A DNA stretch of 64,000 bases, taken from NCBI GenBank assembly GCA_022478985.1, contig JAKSZP010010641.1, forward strand, positions 62,001-126,000, in the 5' to 3' direction. Positions 34,401 to 46,849 of the stretch are shown here, piece by piece. Numbering within the stretch: position 1 is the first letter of the stretch; each line of letters opens with the position of its first letter. Source of the stretch: Massospora cicadina. Its lineage: Eukaryota > Entomophthoromycota > Entomophthoromycetes > Entomophthorales > Entomophthoraceae. Below the pieces are notes generated by a model. It was given only the letters and a program-made list of their open reading frames with translations. It ran no database searches and was not told where the DNA came from. Both the position numbers and the translations under genes were made by a program.

Positions 34401-37400
34401 AATTATAGATAACCATTGAAGGGGACAAGAAAATTAGAGAAAGATGAAAAGGAAGTGGCAGCCTTGGAGGAAACTGCTATACACAACTTTGAAAAGCTAG
34501 AAAACTACATAGCCAGTACAGCCGCACTTTAGATACTCAAACTGCCCTAGTCAAGGCTTCCTAGACCATCAGCCTGCAATGGATAAAAAATATTCATCTG
34601 GTTTCAGAACAGGACACTTTATATAAGCGCACTATCAGCTTTGCTGCAGCTTTCAACAAGCTGCAATAATAGGTAGGTTACTTGGAGTTGCATGAGGAAA
34701 ACGGGGGCTGCGTTATAATTAACTTTATATGGAGGTTCAGAGGTTCACAGAAATTCTCAGTTGGCTAATCTTTATTTTAGACAATATCGCAATGCCATCT
34801 TGTCCTAAAGAATTGTACTTTATACTAAATTAAGATAAAAGTATAAAAAAGTATCATTAAATAAAAGGTGCTGTTTTAAAAAGTATAAGTAGAGTCAAGG
34901 TTATGGTGATAGGCGTAACCACGTGTGAGACTGTAAGTAAACTCATGTGTAAGGATTCCATACACAGATGTTAGGCTTGATAGAACCCTACACCCCTTCT
35001 GTTCAAAGCGGGGTGCTAACCCATAGCCTTACACCTGGCTAAGTCTCAGACTTGGGCAACAAATATTAAAAGCGCTGGTTGGCTGATGCCACCTCAAATT
35101 GAGCCCACTACAACCCCATGACAGCCCCCCATTAACCCTTATTATTACTAACTTTGTTTAATTTTATAAATTTAAGAATTAAAAGCATCAGGGATAAGGG
35201 GCCCGCCTAGTAAAAACTAGAAATCAAACTTATGGCCTCAGTGTGAGCAAGTCAGCCATGAATTGCTAAGTGAGTCATCCATGAGTGAACAGGTTAGATT
35301 CCTGGAGGCGTTATCATATATAATTCTACCCCTGAGGCAACCTCAGATATAAACAAGGACAAAATTTTCCCCATGAAACACAGATAATGGGCCTAATATT
35401 GAGGCACCAAGCGAAGCCATTACCATAATGAACTCTACGGATTTTTGAACATTAAGCACTAATGAACAGCATTAAATCAGTTCTAGCACCTTAAGGTAGA
35501 AGTTCCTTATATACATAATCATAATATTTCTAAGTCCCTTTTACCCCAAAGTTGTTATAATAGGTCGCGCCCTGCCATAGGTAGGGTGAAAGTTTTGTCT
35601 TTTAAGGGTTTAGGAAAAGAATCAATTCCTTTATAATTATATATACTTGAATTGAAATACCAATATTTTACCTCCAGCGACTAACATAATCATTTCTATG
35701 GGACCCACATGTTGGTTTCTGTTATGGTTTTAGATCACTTGTTGTTTGTCACCATGATTACCACCATAAGCGGAGGTGGTCCCATGGTCCAAGAAGGGAT
35801 CCCCTTTTATAAACACCCACACACAATCATGACCATATTGCCCTGTTTTGATGTCTATGTCAATATTCAGAACGCACCCCAACACATGTATAATTATATT
35901 TAAAGAGGAGATCATAGTTTAGAAAAAATCAGGAGATGGCTTTGGAGGAGACCCACATGAAGGCGTATCACCAAGCGGTCTTAAATCACAAGGCCACCAC
36001 AACTCCAAATATTAACAACAATCTAGGATTAAACAACATACCAAGATACAAGAAGCGCCTTCATGTAGGAATATCAATGCCCCAAATCAGGAAGCGTGAA
36101 CATAGTTGCTTAAAACTCTTAGCTTGATGTTTGTTGGTGGAACTATACATTATAGATTTATATTTCCCTACTTGTCACCTAGAGGGTCCTACTCCCACAG
36201 CATAATGACTATTGTTCCTTTAAGGCTTTTTATGCTATCATGGGCACTTAAGTACCCAAATGAAAGCCAAGTCTTTCTTAGGACGTCAGATAATTGACAT
36301 AATAACCCTGCCATAAGCAATATGTTTATATCGATGGCCTATGACTTGGTGAACCTGGAACAGTCAATAGCGAATAAAGTTTGTATGATTTACTACTTTA
36401 AATATTAACATATTTCTTATGGGTTACATGTATAAAAGCCAACTAGTAAGTCCTCCTCGCACGTACTGATCATCCTATAATAACATCCCTGGGCTCACAC
36501 GCTTGCAATGTGGATGTGGTCAAATGCACGCCCTTCATATGAAGTTGCCACTCAGGTGGTGGAGTGCTGGCAGAGCTCAAACTACGTGACACCCCGTCAG
36601 GTAGAGTCAAACTAAATAAAGATTAACATTTGACCCTACTTGACGCCATAAAAGGAGGCTATAAGATTTGGGTGCAGACATTGTTGTACCAAAACTTTCA
36701 CTTGGAGAAATATACACCCTCATTATTTACAATTGTGTCCTTGGTGGTTGCCAAACCTGCATCAATACCTCAGATGCTGTTCTCAATGAACCAAAGTCAA
36801 AACTTAAATTTGAATTTGGATGACCATATAGGGCATAAAACATCATGTCAACTTCATAAGTCTACTGGATGGCTTTGCTATTTCCGGATTATGCACCTCC
36901 CTCAACTATGGGGAAGATTTCATGCAGCATAATACAAAGGATGGAACATTGAAGGCATATACAAACTGGACTAAATTAACATTAAGCAAACGTTGGTCAT
37001 GAATGGTCAGAAGTTCACCATTTAGAAACCTTACTTTAGCTTCACCAGACCAATAGCTACCCTCACTATTGAAGTGTACTCATGTTGATCAATAGAAAAA
37101 TAGGCCAACACCAAGGAAATTTGGCCAAACGCAACCACAGAGTTGATATGACTCAGAATATGACACCATCAACGTAGGCAACACATGTGCAACATGCATG
37201 AAACATGTAGTGTTTGCCATCACCCAAGTCCCTACAGCAGGCAATGTACAATGGGGTGTACAAGATTATTGTTCAAAAACACTAAACCAAGGAGCCCGTA
37301 CTTGGACATATGAGAATGAACTGCACAATGCCTCATAAACCCGGATAAAAGGTGCCAATACAATGGGATGCTTTTGGCTCAGATAAAAACATGGACCCCT

Positions 37401-37700
37401 AAGCTTGCAAATTTTTACAGGGGGATGTCTCAAGGTAAACCCTAGACACCTATGATTCATTTAAATCCTTATAGCTCACATAGTGCTCGCCTACTAGTTT
37501 GAAATGATGGAGCAGATAGGTCAGGAGCTCCACAAAAATCCAGTCCACAAAGACCTGTCTCATGTTCTTCCTGAATGATCCCTTGGTTTTACTTTATCCA
37601 TGCTCTCCTATAACCACGCCATATGAATGCCCATATAATTCCTCAGAAAAATCAATAACCATTGCAAACCCGCTACTCATATGTAAACCAGTACCAGCAC
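31419..37700. other. A+T-rich stretch with no recognised gene
   Basis: Very A+T-rich, with short chance frames only. I translated likely pieces on both strands. Stretches near 34440-34790 and 36630-37460 read faintly like worn retroelement coding sequence, but I could not match any motif. No RNA gene, promoter or LTR pair was defined here. Confidence 0.5.
31706..31870. repeat. Dispersed A+T-rich repeat, copy 2
   Basis: GGGTCATTAAAT begins a stretch that parallels 2096-2270. It is followed by GAGGTGGGCTGACCTGGGGA (31862-31885), resembling 22566-22600. Confidence 0.4.
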
Positions 37701-37743
37701 GTTTGCAAAGAAGGGCTTAAATAAATATGAGCATGCTTAATAA

Positions 37744-38010
37744 TTGTTTGCTGTGATTATAACAGTTGGCTACCGCGGATTCTCAGTGAATGCATTTGTT
37801 GATAAAAGAGCATTGGGCAACTTTATGTATCAAAGTAGCTCAAGCCCTAGACTTGGCAGTTATAAACAGAACCAGACATTGGTTCATATTTTGTCCCAAT
37901 TATCACGTCAATTCAGATCAAACTCCTGTGCTTCACCAATACAAGCATGATCTTATAGTTAATTTCTCATCTATGCTTGACATACTGTACCCTATGATCT
38001 AGGGATGGGT
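37744..38010 (+). pseudogene. Ty3-E protease remnant
   Basis: It reads SVNAFVDKRALGNFM, matching FEALVDTRAAGKFM of Ty3-B. The catalytic D-T-G is D-K-R. After a frame change, KVAQALDLAVINRTRH and LIVNFSSMLDILYPMI continue the domain. Confidence 0.65.
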
Positions 38011-38269
38011 TGATGACGTCATCATTTAATGTCCATTAATTTTAATGGAATATGCTCACATTTATTTCAATATATCTCTTGAGCGATTCTACTGCCTCCA
38101 CCCTGGCTAGGAGGAACTTTATGTTAGCAACGATGAAGTACTCCTCTTTCACCACTGTACCAGACTTACCCACAATGCCACAAGCTCTCAAGCCATTCAT
38201 GGGATCTTTGATGTGCTTAATTCTAACTGCCTACCATCACATTGAGATTTTGACTTGGACTTCCAGTTA

Positions 38270-38730
38270 ACAGTGTCATTATTAAAATCTATTACCTCCT
38301 TTAACTGCATATGGCCGTGGAAGATCAGGGCCTGAAGACTTATATTACTGATATGTTGGCTAAGGGATGTATGATCAAGATGACGTCACTGATATCAGTG
38401 CATGTTGTATTCTTCAAGAAACTTAATGGTTTTTTAGCCATGCGTGTATCACTATCACCTGAACATTGCCCTGGATAATGAATCCTGCTCTCCTACTTTA
38501 GAGGCTGCAATCTCCAAGTCATTTGTCAAGTCAAAAAGCTTTCTTTAAACTGGATTTAGTAAAACTCCACCTAGTACAAGTGAAAGAAGGGCAAAAGTCG
38601 ATGACTGCCATTCTCACATGCCATGGCATCTACCAGTATAAAAGCATGACTTTTGGGCTTAAGAATTACCCTAATGTGTTACAGAAGTTGATTGACCACG
38701 ATTGGATGATCTTTGATCCTCTTCTTTAAT
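38270..38730 (+). pseudogene. Ty3-E reverse transcriptase remnant
   Basis: It reads KAFFKLDLVKLHLVQVKEG, then TAILTCHGIYQYKSMTFGLKN followed by PNVLQKLIDHDW at 38523-38705. This is the standard palm order (F-x-K-L-D-L, then Y-x-x-M-x-F-G-L-x-N-A-P). The Y-x-D-D site was not found in a readable frame. Stops flank the segment. Confidence 0.7.
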
Positions 38731-39129
38731 GGCATACAACAATGACACCCTTTATAAACTCTGGATACGCTGAACAACATGAGAGAATTTAGTGGCGGTG
38801 GCCTCCGCTACTTAAAGGGCAGGTTTTTATGAAAAACCCTTAAAGTTTTAATTCTTAAGGATGAGTCCAGTTCCTGAAAATTGTGTTTAATAATATGCAT
38901 GACAATGCTTCCTTAAACTAGAGGCCATAAGATCGTGATCAACTCTGATGACTCAGGAACATCTCTCAAGCTATCTGGGCTTTATCGCTTTTTTTAAAGA
39001 ATCTCTCTACAGATATCTCAGAAATTGCTTCATTTCTTCACCAATTGACGTGCAATAACGTGCTGTTTATCTGAACGCAAGGGTTTCAGAAAGAATGCAA
39101 TGACATTAAAGAAGTTTCACCACAGCGTT

Positions 39130-39480
39130 ATCCTGTACCACTATGATCAAGACAATACCTTCATCTCAGAATGAAATGCCTCATTAATGGTTTTAGATGC
39201 TTACTACTACAAAAGAATGATAGACAAGAACACCCAGTGTCATAGTTTATTGAATAGTTCCACAGCCTAGCACTCATGGGCCATTTATGCATAGGAGCTG
39301 GCCACCATTGCTTTGTCATTGACACACTGGCGTTACCTGCTGCAGGGACCAATCACACTGTGGTTGTGCAGAAACCACAAATTGCTAACCTATTACTGCA
39401 CGCCACAGAGGTTGGAGCATAAAAAACTTAGAACATATTATGATCTCTTCTAGCAAACTTGAAAACCGATTTTTTTTGCG
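39130..39480 (+). pseudogene. Ty3-E RNase H remnant
   Basis: At about 39270-39345 it reads HSWAIYA.ELATIALSLTHW followed by RYLLQG, next to PWAIYDKELAAVAWALTHW and QYLLQG in Ty3-B. It then reads RNHKLLTYY..PQRLEH. The catalytic T-D-H is R-N-H. Confidence 0.75.
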
Positions 39481-40179
39481 TGAACCAATCAATTACGTTG
39501 GATATTTTAAGTCAAAGTCCCTTCAGGCAATGAACCCAAAGAAGAGCAGAACTAATAAAAGTGAAACTATATAAGCATGTTCTGCTTTGAGTCACCTTCG
39601 CTGTTTTCACAGTTTCCACCAGACCAGCCCTCCCCAAACCCACCCTACGGCAACTAAACCTACCAACGCCCTTGATGCTGATTCTGAGACCTTGATCTTC
39701 TCAACCCCCAGCTCCACTGATGTTGGTGCCTCCCTAATTGATGTAGTGTTTGATTTACAATCCGCTTACCCCAAAGGCCAATACCTACCTGCCAAGATTA
39801 TCACTAGAAAGGCCAATCAAAATGGTATACCCAAAAATGGGTAAAATAATTCTGCAATTAAGTATAGGTCCCTTATGCCTTTTTTTACTGCTTAAAAAGG
39901 AACAGTATGGCCCGCCAACTATGTGCCAACCTGAGGTCAATAAGCTCACCTAACTAATAATTTTGTTACACATGAACGGGATAGAAAAGGACTTAACCAC
40001 CTGGGGTTGAAATGTTGCTAACCTGTTACAATCAAAGTTAGATTAAATGTGTCAGAACATCTTCTTTAATCCTCTTTATTAAGCATACTGGCCATGGAGA
40101 TCACTCATGATGGGCTTCATCATAAATAAGAAATATTCTAGGGATTTGCTTCAGTTTTATTGGTGGCTGGTAGATTCAC

Positions 40180-40600
40180 AAAATATGCTATATACAGCTC
40201 CTAGTTGATGACAGCTAAGACGTTAGAAATGGCGCGGCTAATTGTGTACGTCTTCTCATTGATAGTAGTGCCGTAGGCAGTAATTACTGATAGAGCTCCC
40301 AAAATTGCCACAAGATTTTATCAAGCTCTGTGTGACATGCTAAAGATCAAACCGTTTATATTGTTGGTGTATCACCCTCACTCTGATGGATAAATGGAAT
40401 GAACAAACCAGTCATTGGAGCAGTACCTTGAATGCTATGTTACTTCATCCTAAGACACACGGGCAGCCAACCTCCCACTGGGCTCAGTTTTAGTACAATA
40501 TCTCCCTTCACTCATCAATGGGATGTAGCCAATGTACATTGACTTAGGATATACTTTGTTTTCAATATAGTCCCCTAAGTACATAGCAATATTTAATAGT
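40180..40600 (+). pseudogene. Ty3-E integrase core remnant
   Basis: It reads AVITDRAPKIATRFYQALCD (Asp region), then YHPHSDG, then TNQSLEQYLECYVTSS (Glu region), at about 40275-40450. This is the second half of the D-D-35-E core. Two stops lie between the blocks. Confidence 0.75.
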
Positions 40601-40839
40601 GGAAACTTTTCAGTGCATATCAAGAAGTTGCATTAACAAGTCTAAAAACAGTTAACTAAATCAACTAATGGTGCTAAGCAGTTTGATGACAAAAAGTGTT
40701 GTGTGCCCCAGATTTTCAAGTAAAGCCTAAAGATGGAGGACAAAAAGAAAATACACCTCAAGGTTCCCATTAAAGAATTTACTTGAAAATAACTGAGCCC
40801 TTACCTAAAAAAAGTCTTGAACAACTGATCCTTTAAAAA

Positions 40840-41080
40840 GGAACTTCCAGAACTGAAAGATCCATACCTCCTTCCACGCGTCACCCTATTTCCTTTCAAA
40901 AGCAGGAAACCAGCGGAGGTTAAGGTCATCCTGGTTGAATGAAAACCAAAATTCAAAGTTGAGAGAATCTTGAACTCGTGAGAAGTCAATATTGGAGTAC
41001 ATTACATAATGTATAGAAAGAGTATCTAGCTTATTATAGTGGATGGGTCCCTTATAAGGATTGTGCCAACTACCTTAAAT
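40840..41080 (+). pseudogene. Ty3-E chromodomain-like C-terminus
   Basis: It reads KFKVERILNS, then EVNIGVHYIMYRK, then a stop and frame change, then a worn end. V-E-x-I-L-x-S followed by a Y-x-[VI]-x-[WY]-[KR] strand is the chromodomain opening. Tyr replaces the usual Trp of the W-K-G-Y. Confidence 0.5.
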
Positions 41081-41090
41081 TAAAAACATA

Positions 41091-41508
41091 ACTCCATTCT
41101 ATGAACCCCAAGGCGCCCACGTCTTTTACACATTAAACATCTACCATTGCAAAAATTAAACTGCCACCTCCGGCCATATAAATAGGCCTTAGCACAAGCC
41201 CCTGAGGGGGCGTGAACCCTGTTCTTATATAAACGGGTAGTGTAAGGTTACAGGCCCATCTATCGAGATGAATAGAAATTGAACCCTTTAGGACAAAAAG
41301 GGGCGTAAGTCCAAATCTCTGTATATTTCTAAGACCCATTACTAAGAATATATCCTAGACAAGATGGGTATCAGCAACTCCTCTTATCTAACCCATGTAC
41401 ATCACAACTCACCTTAAAGATAAAAAAATCTCATTGATTGAATAAGCAGAGTTCTATGTGCAGGAAGTCACACAACTTTTCACTAAGTTTAGAAGTATGG
41501 TATTATGC
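41091..41508. other. No gene recognised between Ty3-E and Ty3-C
   Basis: Short chance frames only. It may contain the 3' end of Ty3-E, but no LTR was defined. Confidence 0.4.
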
Positions 41509-41513
41509 ATGCT
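41509..41513. repeat. Ty3-C target-site duplication, left copy (ATGCT)
   Basis: It is identical to 49089-49093 on the far side of the element. Confidence 0.9.
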
Positions 41514-42449
41514 TATAAACTTTTGGGTACGTTTACTGCACAGGTTGGTTGTTGAGTAAAACTAAAAACACTAGTTGTATGGTGACAACTAGTTGGTTGA
41601 GTATTCAAAATAAGTGGCAACAGATCCATTTTTTTAATTTCAATTGAGAAAGACAACTAAAGACCTTTATCCCTTCAGTCTTCAATTTAGAAGTAAATTA
41701 GAATATATTTTAGTTGAATCGTATTTTTTATTATAAATATTAAGAGTTATTATAGGCAAAAGGCGGACAACTTTTCCAGATAATTCTCTGAAAATTAACT
41801 GATTAGTACCCCAAAACTTCTAACCCTTGGGATTAACTTTATAACAGTATCAAATATCTTCATCTTAATTAATCCCCAACAGTGTAACCATTTATGGATT
41901 GTCAACCATCCCCATTTGTTGGGAACTTTACACAGATGGTTTGGGCCATGTTACCTGACTACTACTACTAGCTACTGCCAAAACAAGAATTAAAACACTT
42001 CAGCAGCTTCAGTAAAATGACCCTAATCATTCAGCGCCTCTTCTATAATAATTTATTATAGCAATCTGACTATCAGCAATCATGCCCTCATCAAATCACC
42101 TAATTAACATTGTTGGGCATGATGCCTGACAAAATATTAATCAAAAAATTGTCAGATTATATTCTTTAATGAATATCAACTGCTAATAAAGTTGGGGATG
42201 ATTCCTGACGAAATAGTAAATGTATCTCATCATTGGATTAGGTATTTTGATTATTTACAACTAATAATTTAGTTGGGGATGATCCCCAACAAAATATTTA
42301 CCAAAATAAACCATTAGATTATATCCTATGATTATTTATCATTAATAATTTAGTCAGCAACCATTTTCAAACAATCGGTTGCTTTAACAACTGTCAATTT
42401 TTATAATCAGCAAGTGAGATGGATAATGTAGTCAATCAAATTTCCAACA
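41514..42449 (-). repeat. Ty3-C 3' LTR
   Basis: It matches 48152-49088 throughout. On the plus strand it starts TATAAACTTTTGGG (the terminal TG has become TA) and ends TTTCCAACA. Confidence 0.95.
42112..42290. repeat. Palindrome-centred repeat array in Ty3-C 3' LTR
   Basis: Three copies of a unit start at 42112, 42191 and 42272. Each is centred on a palindrome of type GTTGGGGAT-G-ATCCCCAAC. The third copy is a perfect 9+1+9 palindrome (42272-42290). The spacers share CAGATTATAT and ACTAATAATTTAGT-like blocks. Confidence 0.75.
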
Positions 42450-43263
42450 CATCCCCCCACTTGACCAGATTACCAAGCGAGATAGTTTTTCAGAAGCACT
42501 TGCTTCTTTTAGACTTAACTAAAAAGCCTAGTTCAGAAGTCCATCTACCAGACTTAACTATCTCATTAGTTCAGAGGTCCCCTTCTCACTGCCGCCTCTG
42601 TTGAGTGCAGTCATATGGCCTCATGCCATACCAGGACTATTTGTCTCAACACTGGCCATAGCCTGGAAAACCTGTACTCCCCCAGGTTGGGATCTCCATT
42701 TGTGATCAGAGCAAATCTTATTCATTTTTAAGATGATATACTTTAGTGCCTTAGGACTAATTCCAATGGACCCAGTTGTAACCTGAGCTGGCCCTGCCAA
42801 TGATAGTAGGGAACAATGCCCAATAGTTTTGAGTATAAGTAATTAAATTTTCATCATTCTTTTTTATATATTTTCATTATTATTGAATTATTTTCCTTTT
42901 TTATGGTTTTTTGTGTTTCATTATTTTTTTTGTTTTCTCATTATATATATAAATTCTTTTTATTGCCAATTTTTAAATACTTGCTATGAACTCAGTTAAC
43001 TATATGACAATTAAGGATATTTTTGATTGTATAGGCATCCATTGCTGATTTAAAAATTACTTCAAAGGGACCTATCCATAAGGCATCCAGCTTATCTCAT
43101 CAGCTGAATCCATGCGTATCACAATAGGATACTTTATCCTCAATTTTGAATCTTTTTATGGGTGGTCATTTTTTATCATCATATGTTTTAGCCTGGATCC
43201 TTTTCCAAAGGGTTTAGGCAAAATCTTGATATTGTAAATCAATCATAATATTGGCTAATAAAT

Positions 43264-43994
43264 TTAATATTGGTCTGTACTAATACCTGAAGTTAGTTCC
43301 AATGCCAAGCATAGAATTGGTGGTAAGGCGGCTTTTCTTCCATATAAAAATTCAAATGGTGTTTTCCCAGTTGAGGAATGATAGCTGACATTATAGGCGA
43401 ATTTCACTGAACTTAAATATGAATCCCAAGTAGACGTTTTTCCTGCAATCAACTTTCATAACGTTGCAGCTAAGGTAGCGTTCACTCTCTCAACTAGTCC
43501 ATTCCTCTCTGGCTGATATTGGATTGATATGACCCCCTTGATTCACATCAATTCATTCAATCAGGGTATGACAAATGAGGTAAAATTCGTTCCATTATCA
43601 TTCAGGATCACTTGAGGGCAGACATGCCAATATATCACTTGATCCAGAATAAATTTGGCAGTATCCATTGCTTTGACCCATGCCATACCTTGATTTCAAT
43701 CCATTGGGTCAGGTGTTCAATTGCAACTATGATATATTGTATTCCTCTAGTGCTTGTAGTTAGAGGTCCCATGATATCAATTGATACTGTATGCCAGGCA
43801 AATCCTGGCCGCACTAAATGATATACAGCCACATTTTTGTGTGGCTTGTGAAGCTGACACTCTGTACAACAGGAAAGTAAATCCGCTGTATCATAGTTTA
43901 ACAATTCCCAAAAGTAATATTGGCAAATATGCTCTAGAGTTTTCTTGAGGCCACCATAACCAACAACTTTGTTAGCAGTGTGAATTATCTCCAT
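43264..43994 (-). pseudogene. Ty3-C integrase
   Basis: The zinc-binding region runs HTANKVVGYGGLKKTLEH and CCTECQLHKPH (43840-43990). The core has VSIDIMGPL (Asp, about 43780), LNDNGTNFTS (Asp, about 43590) and GLVERVNATL (Glu, about 43490). 43264-43452 reads SSVKFAYNVSYHSSTGKTPF followed by EFLYGRKAALP. No chromodomain was seen. Stops and one frame change divide it. Confidence 0.88.
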
Positions 43995-44289
43995 TCATTC
44001 GGATGGTTTTAGGAACAAAAGCCTTCTATCATTCACTATTTTGAATAGCTGTCCATTATTTTGTTCTGTTCCCTCCATGGCTTTTTATAACGCCATTTGA
44101 ACTTCTAATGGCTCGTTCTCCAACTCTACTTTAACTATTCATTCAAATAGGTCATCAGCACAATCTTGTACTGCAAGAATTGCTGGTAGTTGGGATAATC
44201 CATCAGCATTTTGGTTTTTATCCCCAGCGTAATGTTCAATTTCATAATAATATGCCTGCAATTTCAAGGCCTATCGTGCTAGTCTTCCC

Positions 44290-44630
44290 TCAGGTTCTTT
44301 TGTTATGCAACCAACGGAGAGATGCATGATCAGTTACAACCTTGAAATGCATCCCATAAATATAAACACGAAATTTCTTGCAAGCGTAGATAACTGCAAG
44401 ACATTCACCCTCAGTGAATGTGTAATTCCTTTCAGCCTTGGTTAAGGTATGGCTGACATATGCCACTGGGTATTTTTCACCTTGTTCGTCCACTTGACTA
44501 AGTATGGCACATATCACTGTGAGTGATGCATCTGATTGTATAATAAACAGTTGGTCAAAATTTGGATATTTGAGTATTGGGCTGGTTGATAAGTATCGCC
44601 ATAATTTGTCAAATGCTCCTTGGGCCATTT
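44290..44630 (-). pseudogene. Ty3-C RNase H
   Basis: A 112-codon open stretch: LFIIQSDASLTVICAILSQ (Asp), YPVAYVSHTLTKAERNYTFT then EGECLAVIYAC (Glu), HFKVVTDHASLRWLHNK (Asp). It is complete in these motifs and in one frame, the best-kept RNase H in the window. It stops at 44290, just before the usual W-A-L-x-L-Q segment. Confidence 0.9.
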
Positions 44631-44634
44631 CATT

Positions 44635-45330
44635 TTATTTGAACCCTTTTTTCAGATCCTTAAGCAAATGGAATGATAGATCCGCTATTTTTGCAAAGTC
44701 CTTAATAAAATGGTAATAATAACTGACCATTCCTAAAAAGATTTGTGTATCATTAACACTTTTTGGCAATGACATCCGCTCAATAGCATCGAATTTCTGT
44801 TTTTGAGGTTGTAATCCATCTGTGTTTATAACAAAGCCCAAATATTCTAGCTGCTCCTTAAAGAAGTGACACTTTTGGGGCTTGATTTTGAGATTGGCAG
44901 AAGTTAATCTCTTGAATACTTCTTCTAAGTGTAGTAAGTGCTTGGTGAATGTTCAACTAAATACATTGATATCATCTAGATAGACTAGAACACAGGACAT
45001 TTGAAGTCACATAAGATGGTATCCATAGACTGTTGAAAAGTTGCAGGGGCATTACATAAGCCTTGGGGAACCACGTAGGCTGGTAAAGCCCTTGTGCCGT
45101 TATTATGGCACACTTCTCCTGGTCCTCAGGTGAAATACAATCTGCCAATACCCTGAGATGAGGTCCATCACCAAAAAATTTAGCCCCGCCTAACTGATCC
45201 AATGCATCATCAATTTGCAGCAAGGGGTAAGATTATTTTTTTGTGATTTTATTAAGATGGAAATAGTCAATTACAACCTGATTTGACCCATCCTTTTTTG
45301 ACGATTAGTATTGGACTAGCCCATGGGCTG
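44635..45330 (-). pseudogene. Ty3-C reverse transcriptase, active site intact
   Basis: QIDDALDQLGGAKFF and SPEDQEKCAIITAQGLYQPT lie in one frame (about 45060-45223). After frame changes comes VLVYLDDINVFS, with Y-L-D-D at 44971-44982. The thumb follows (HLEEVFKRLTSANLKIKPQ, CHFFKEQLEYLGFVI), then IFLGMVSYYYHFIKDFAKIA. Start and end are approximate. About three frame changes and several stops are needed. Confidence 0.88.
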
Positions 45331-45599
45331 GATGAAGGCACAAGCAATCCGTACTCCAACAAATTTTCCATTTCTTCAGCAACTACTGCCTCAGCTTCTC
45401 GGGACCTTTAAATAGGTCTCAAACTAATTAAGACAGCTTTCCAAGTGTCAATTTAATGTATTAAGTTTTCTGCACACCCAAGATTGTGGTCATTTTGGGC
45501 GAAAATAGTTTGATATCATTTTGAATAAAGCCAATACTTCATTTTGTGATCTTTGGTTAATCCTGATAATTGTTTATGAGAGATTAATGTATTAATGCA

Positions 45600-45950
45600 T
45601 CCAGCGAAATCAGGTAATCCCAATTCACTTAAATCCCCAAATTCATGGAAGGAATGGAGCTCTGTTATAGGGATTAAATGGGTGAATGCAACTACTTGAT
45701 TTCGCTTGATTATCATTGGTGTTTTTCCAGATTGGCTAATAGAATATGAATTTCCCCATGATCAGGAATTAGTATCCCTGGAGCTACCCAAGGTTCAATT
45801 CTTGATCTTTGCCAGGGAGCCTCGATTTCTATATAATTGCTCAGGAATTTTCAGAGTCAGTCCAGTATTGACCACTGTCTGCATCCCAGGTGGTAGGATT
45901 AATTCTTTTTTTACTTGTATTGAGATCCTTCAGTTTTCATTCACACATAT
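45600..45950 (-). pseudogene. Ty3-C dUTPase-like segment
   Basis: It reads ELILPPGMQTVVNTGLTLKI followed by PEQLY. It matches the dUTPase pattern of an I-P-P strand, then V-x-T-G-[LI]-x-[IV]-P, then Y-x-x-I/E. After a frame change comes APGILIPDHGEIHILLANLE (motif 3 position; G-E kept, the catalytic Asp and Tyr replaced). NQVVAFTHLIPI follows (motif 4 position; compare NKPITKVQPIPV in Ty3-D). It lies directly between protease and RT. At least one frameshift and two stops occur. Confidence 0.65.
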
Positions 45951-46021
45951 TGGTTAATGGTGGATCTTCTTCCCAACTAGTTTATGACCAACAGGAAGAA
46001 TGCCATACTTATATATCACAT

Positions 46022-46479
46022 TTATAAAGTTGTTTCTCCGAGTGAGGGGGGCATCCCCTTCCAATGATAGATCAATGGTAGCATCTGGCCCAAGATTGTC
46101 ATAGTATTCGCCTCAAAGTCACACTTTACTCCATACTTCCGCATGAAGTCAGTGCCAATGAGAATAACATAACTTTGATTAGGTAGAACAATTGCTGGCT
46201 CAGACACAACTAGAGATTTAAAATGAAGAGGTAAGGCACTATAAGCCCCACAGAGGTAGTAGGGTTGGGCCCAGCAGTACCATACTGCTTTTGATGTGCT
46301 ATATCCAGCAAAATCTTTAGACGTTTTACAAATTTGGTAGACACAATATTGATTGGTGCACCACTATCAACAATAGCCCTTACTTCTACTTGGTTAACCA
46401 AAATGTCAGCATAAGTACACTCAGAATAGTGGGAAATGTTGTTTATTGAATGTATAGTGGCATCAGTTGCCAAATCCAA
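46022..46479 (-). pseudogene. Ty3-C aspartic protease
   Basis: It reads VEVRAIVDSGAPINIVSTKF (46335-46395) with an intact D-S-G catalytic triplet. A flap region follows, then YVILIGTDFMRKYGVKCDFE (about 46100-46170), the typical I-L-G-x-D-F-L end. One stop and frame change near 46209 split it in two. This is the only protease in the window with an unchanged active site. Confidence 0.9.
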
Positions 46480-46849
46480 AGTGTGGTAATTTTGGCTGAT
46501 ATACTAGGAAATGAATCCTTTATGGTAGTGATAGGAATTGAAACGTTAACGTCTTCCAAATTTGTTTTTAGCAATTCACCTTGGTCATCAGCATTTTGGG
46601 CTTTTTCCAACAGTTGACGAGCGTAAGGTTGGGCAACTTCTGATATAATTTCAGGATTAATTGCATTTGCTTTTGATCGAGTTATAGCATAAATATTTGG
46701 ACCAGTGCTTCTCTGGGGAGAATCATTAACATGTTCATCTACAAACGGGTCAGAGGTATCAATTTCGTCAAACTTGTCTGGGAGAACTGAGCAATTTGAA
46801 TATCTAGATTGTTCCTCATCTAGACTGCAGGGCCTTTTCCTGACTCCTC

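Larger units (their letters stand above)
37740..41090 (+). mobile_element. Ty3-E: decayed chromovirus-like remnant, plus strand
   Basis: Protease, RT, RNase H, integrase and a chromodomain-like end follow in order, each matching its Ty3-B counterpart better than the A/C/D/F group. There is no dUTPase-like segment between protease and RT. LTRs were not found. The decay is heavy. Confidence 0.75.

Noticed and set aside
35709..36300. Three open frames of 60-65 codons as possible small host genes
   Set aside because: No motif, no start context, no similarity within the window. The lengths are as expected by chance in A+T-rich DNA.
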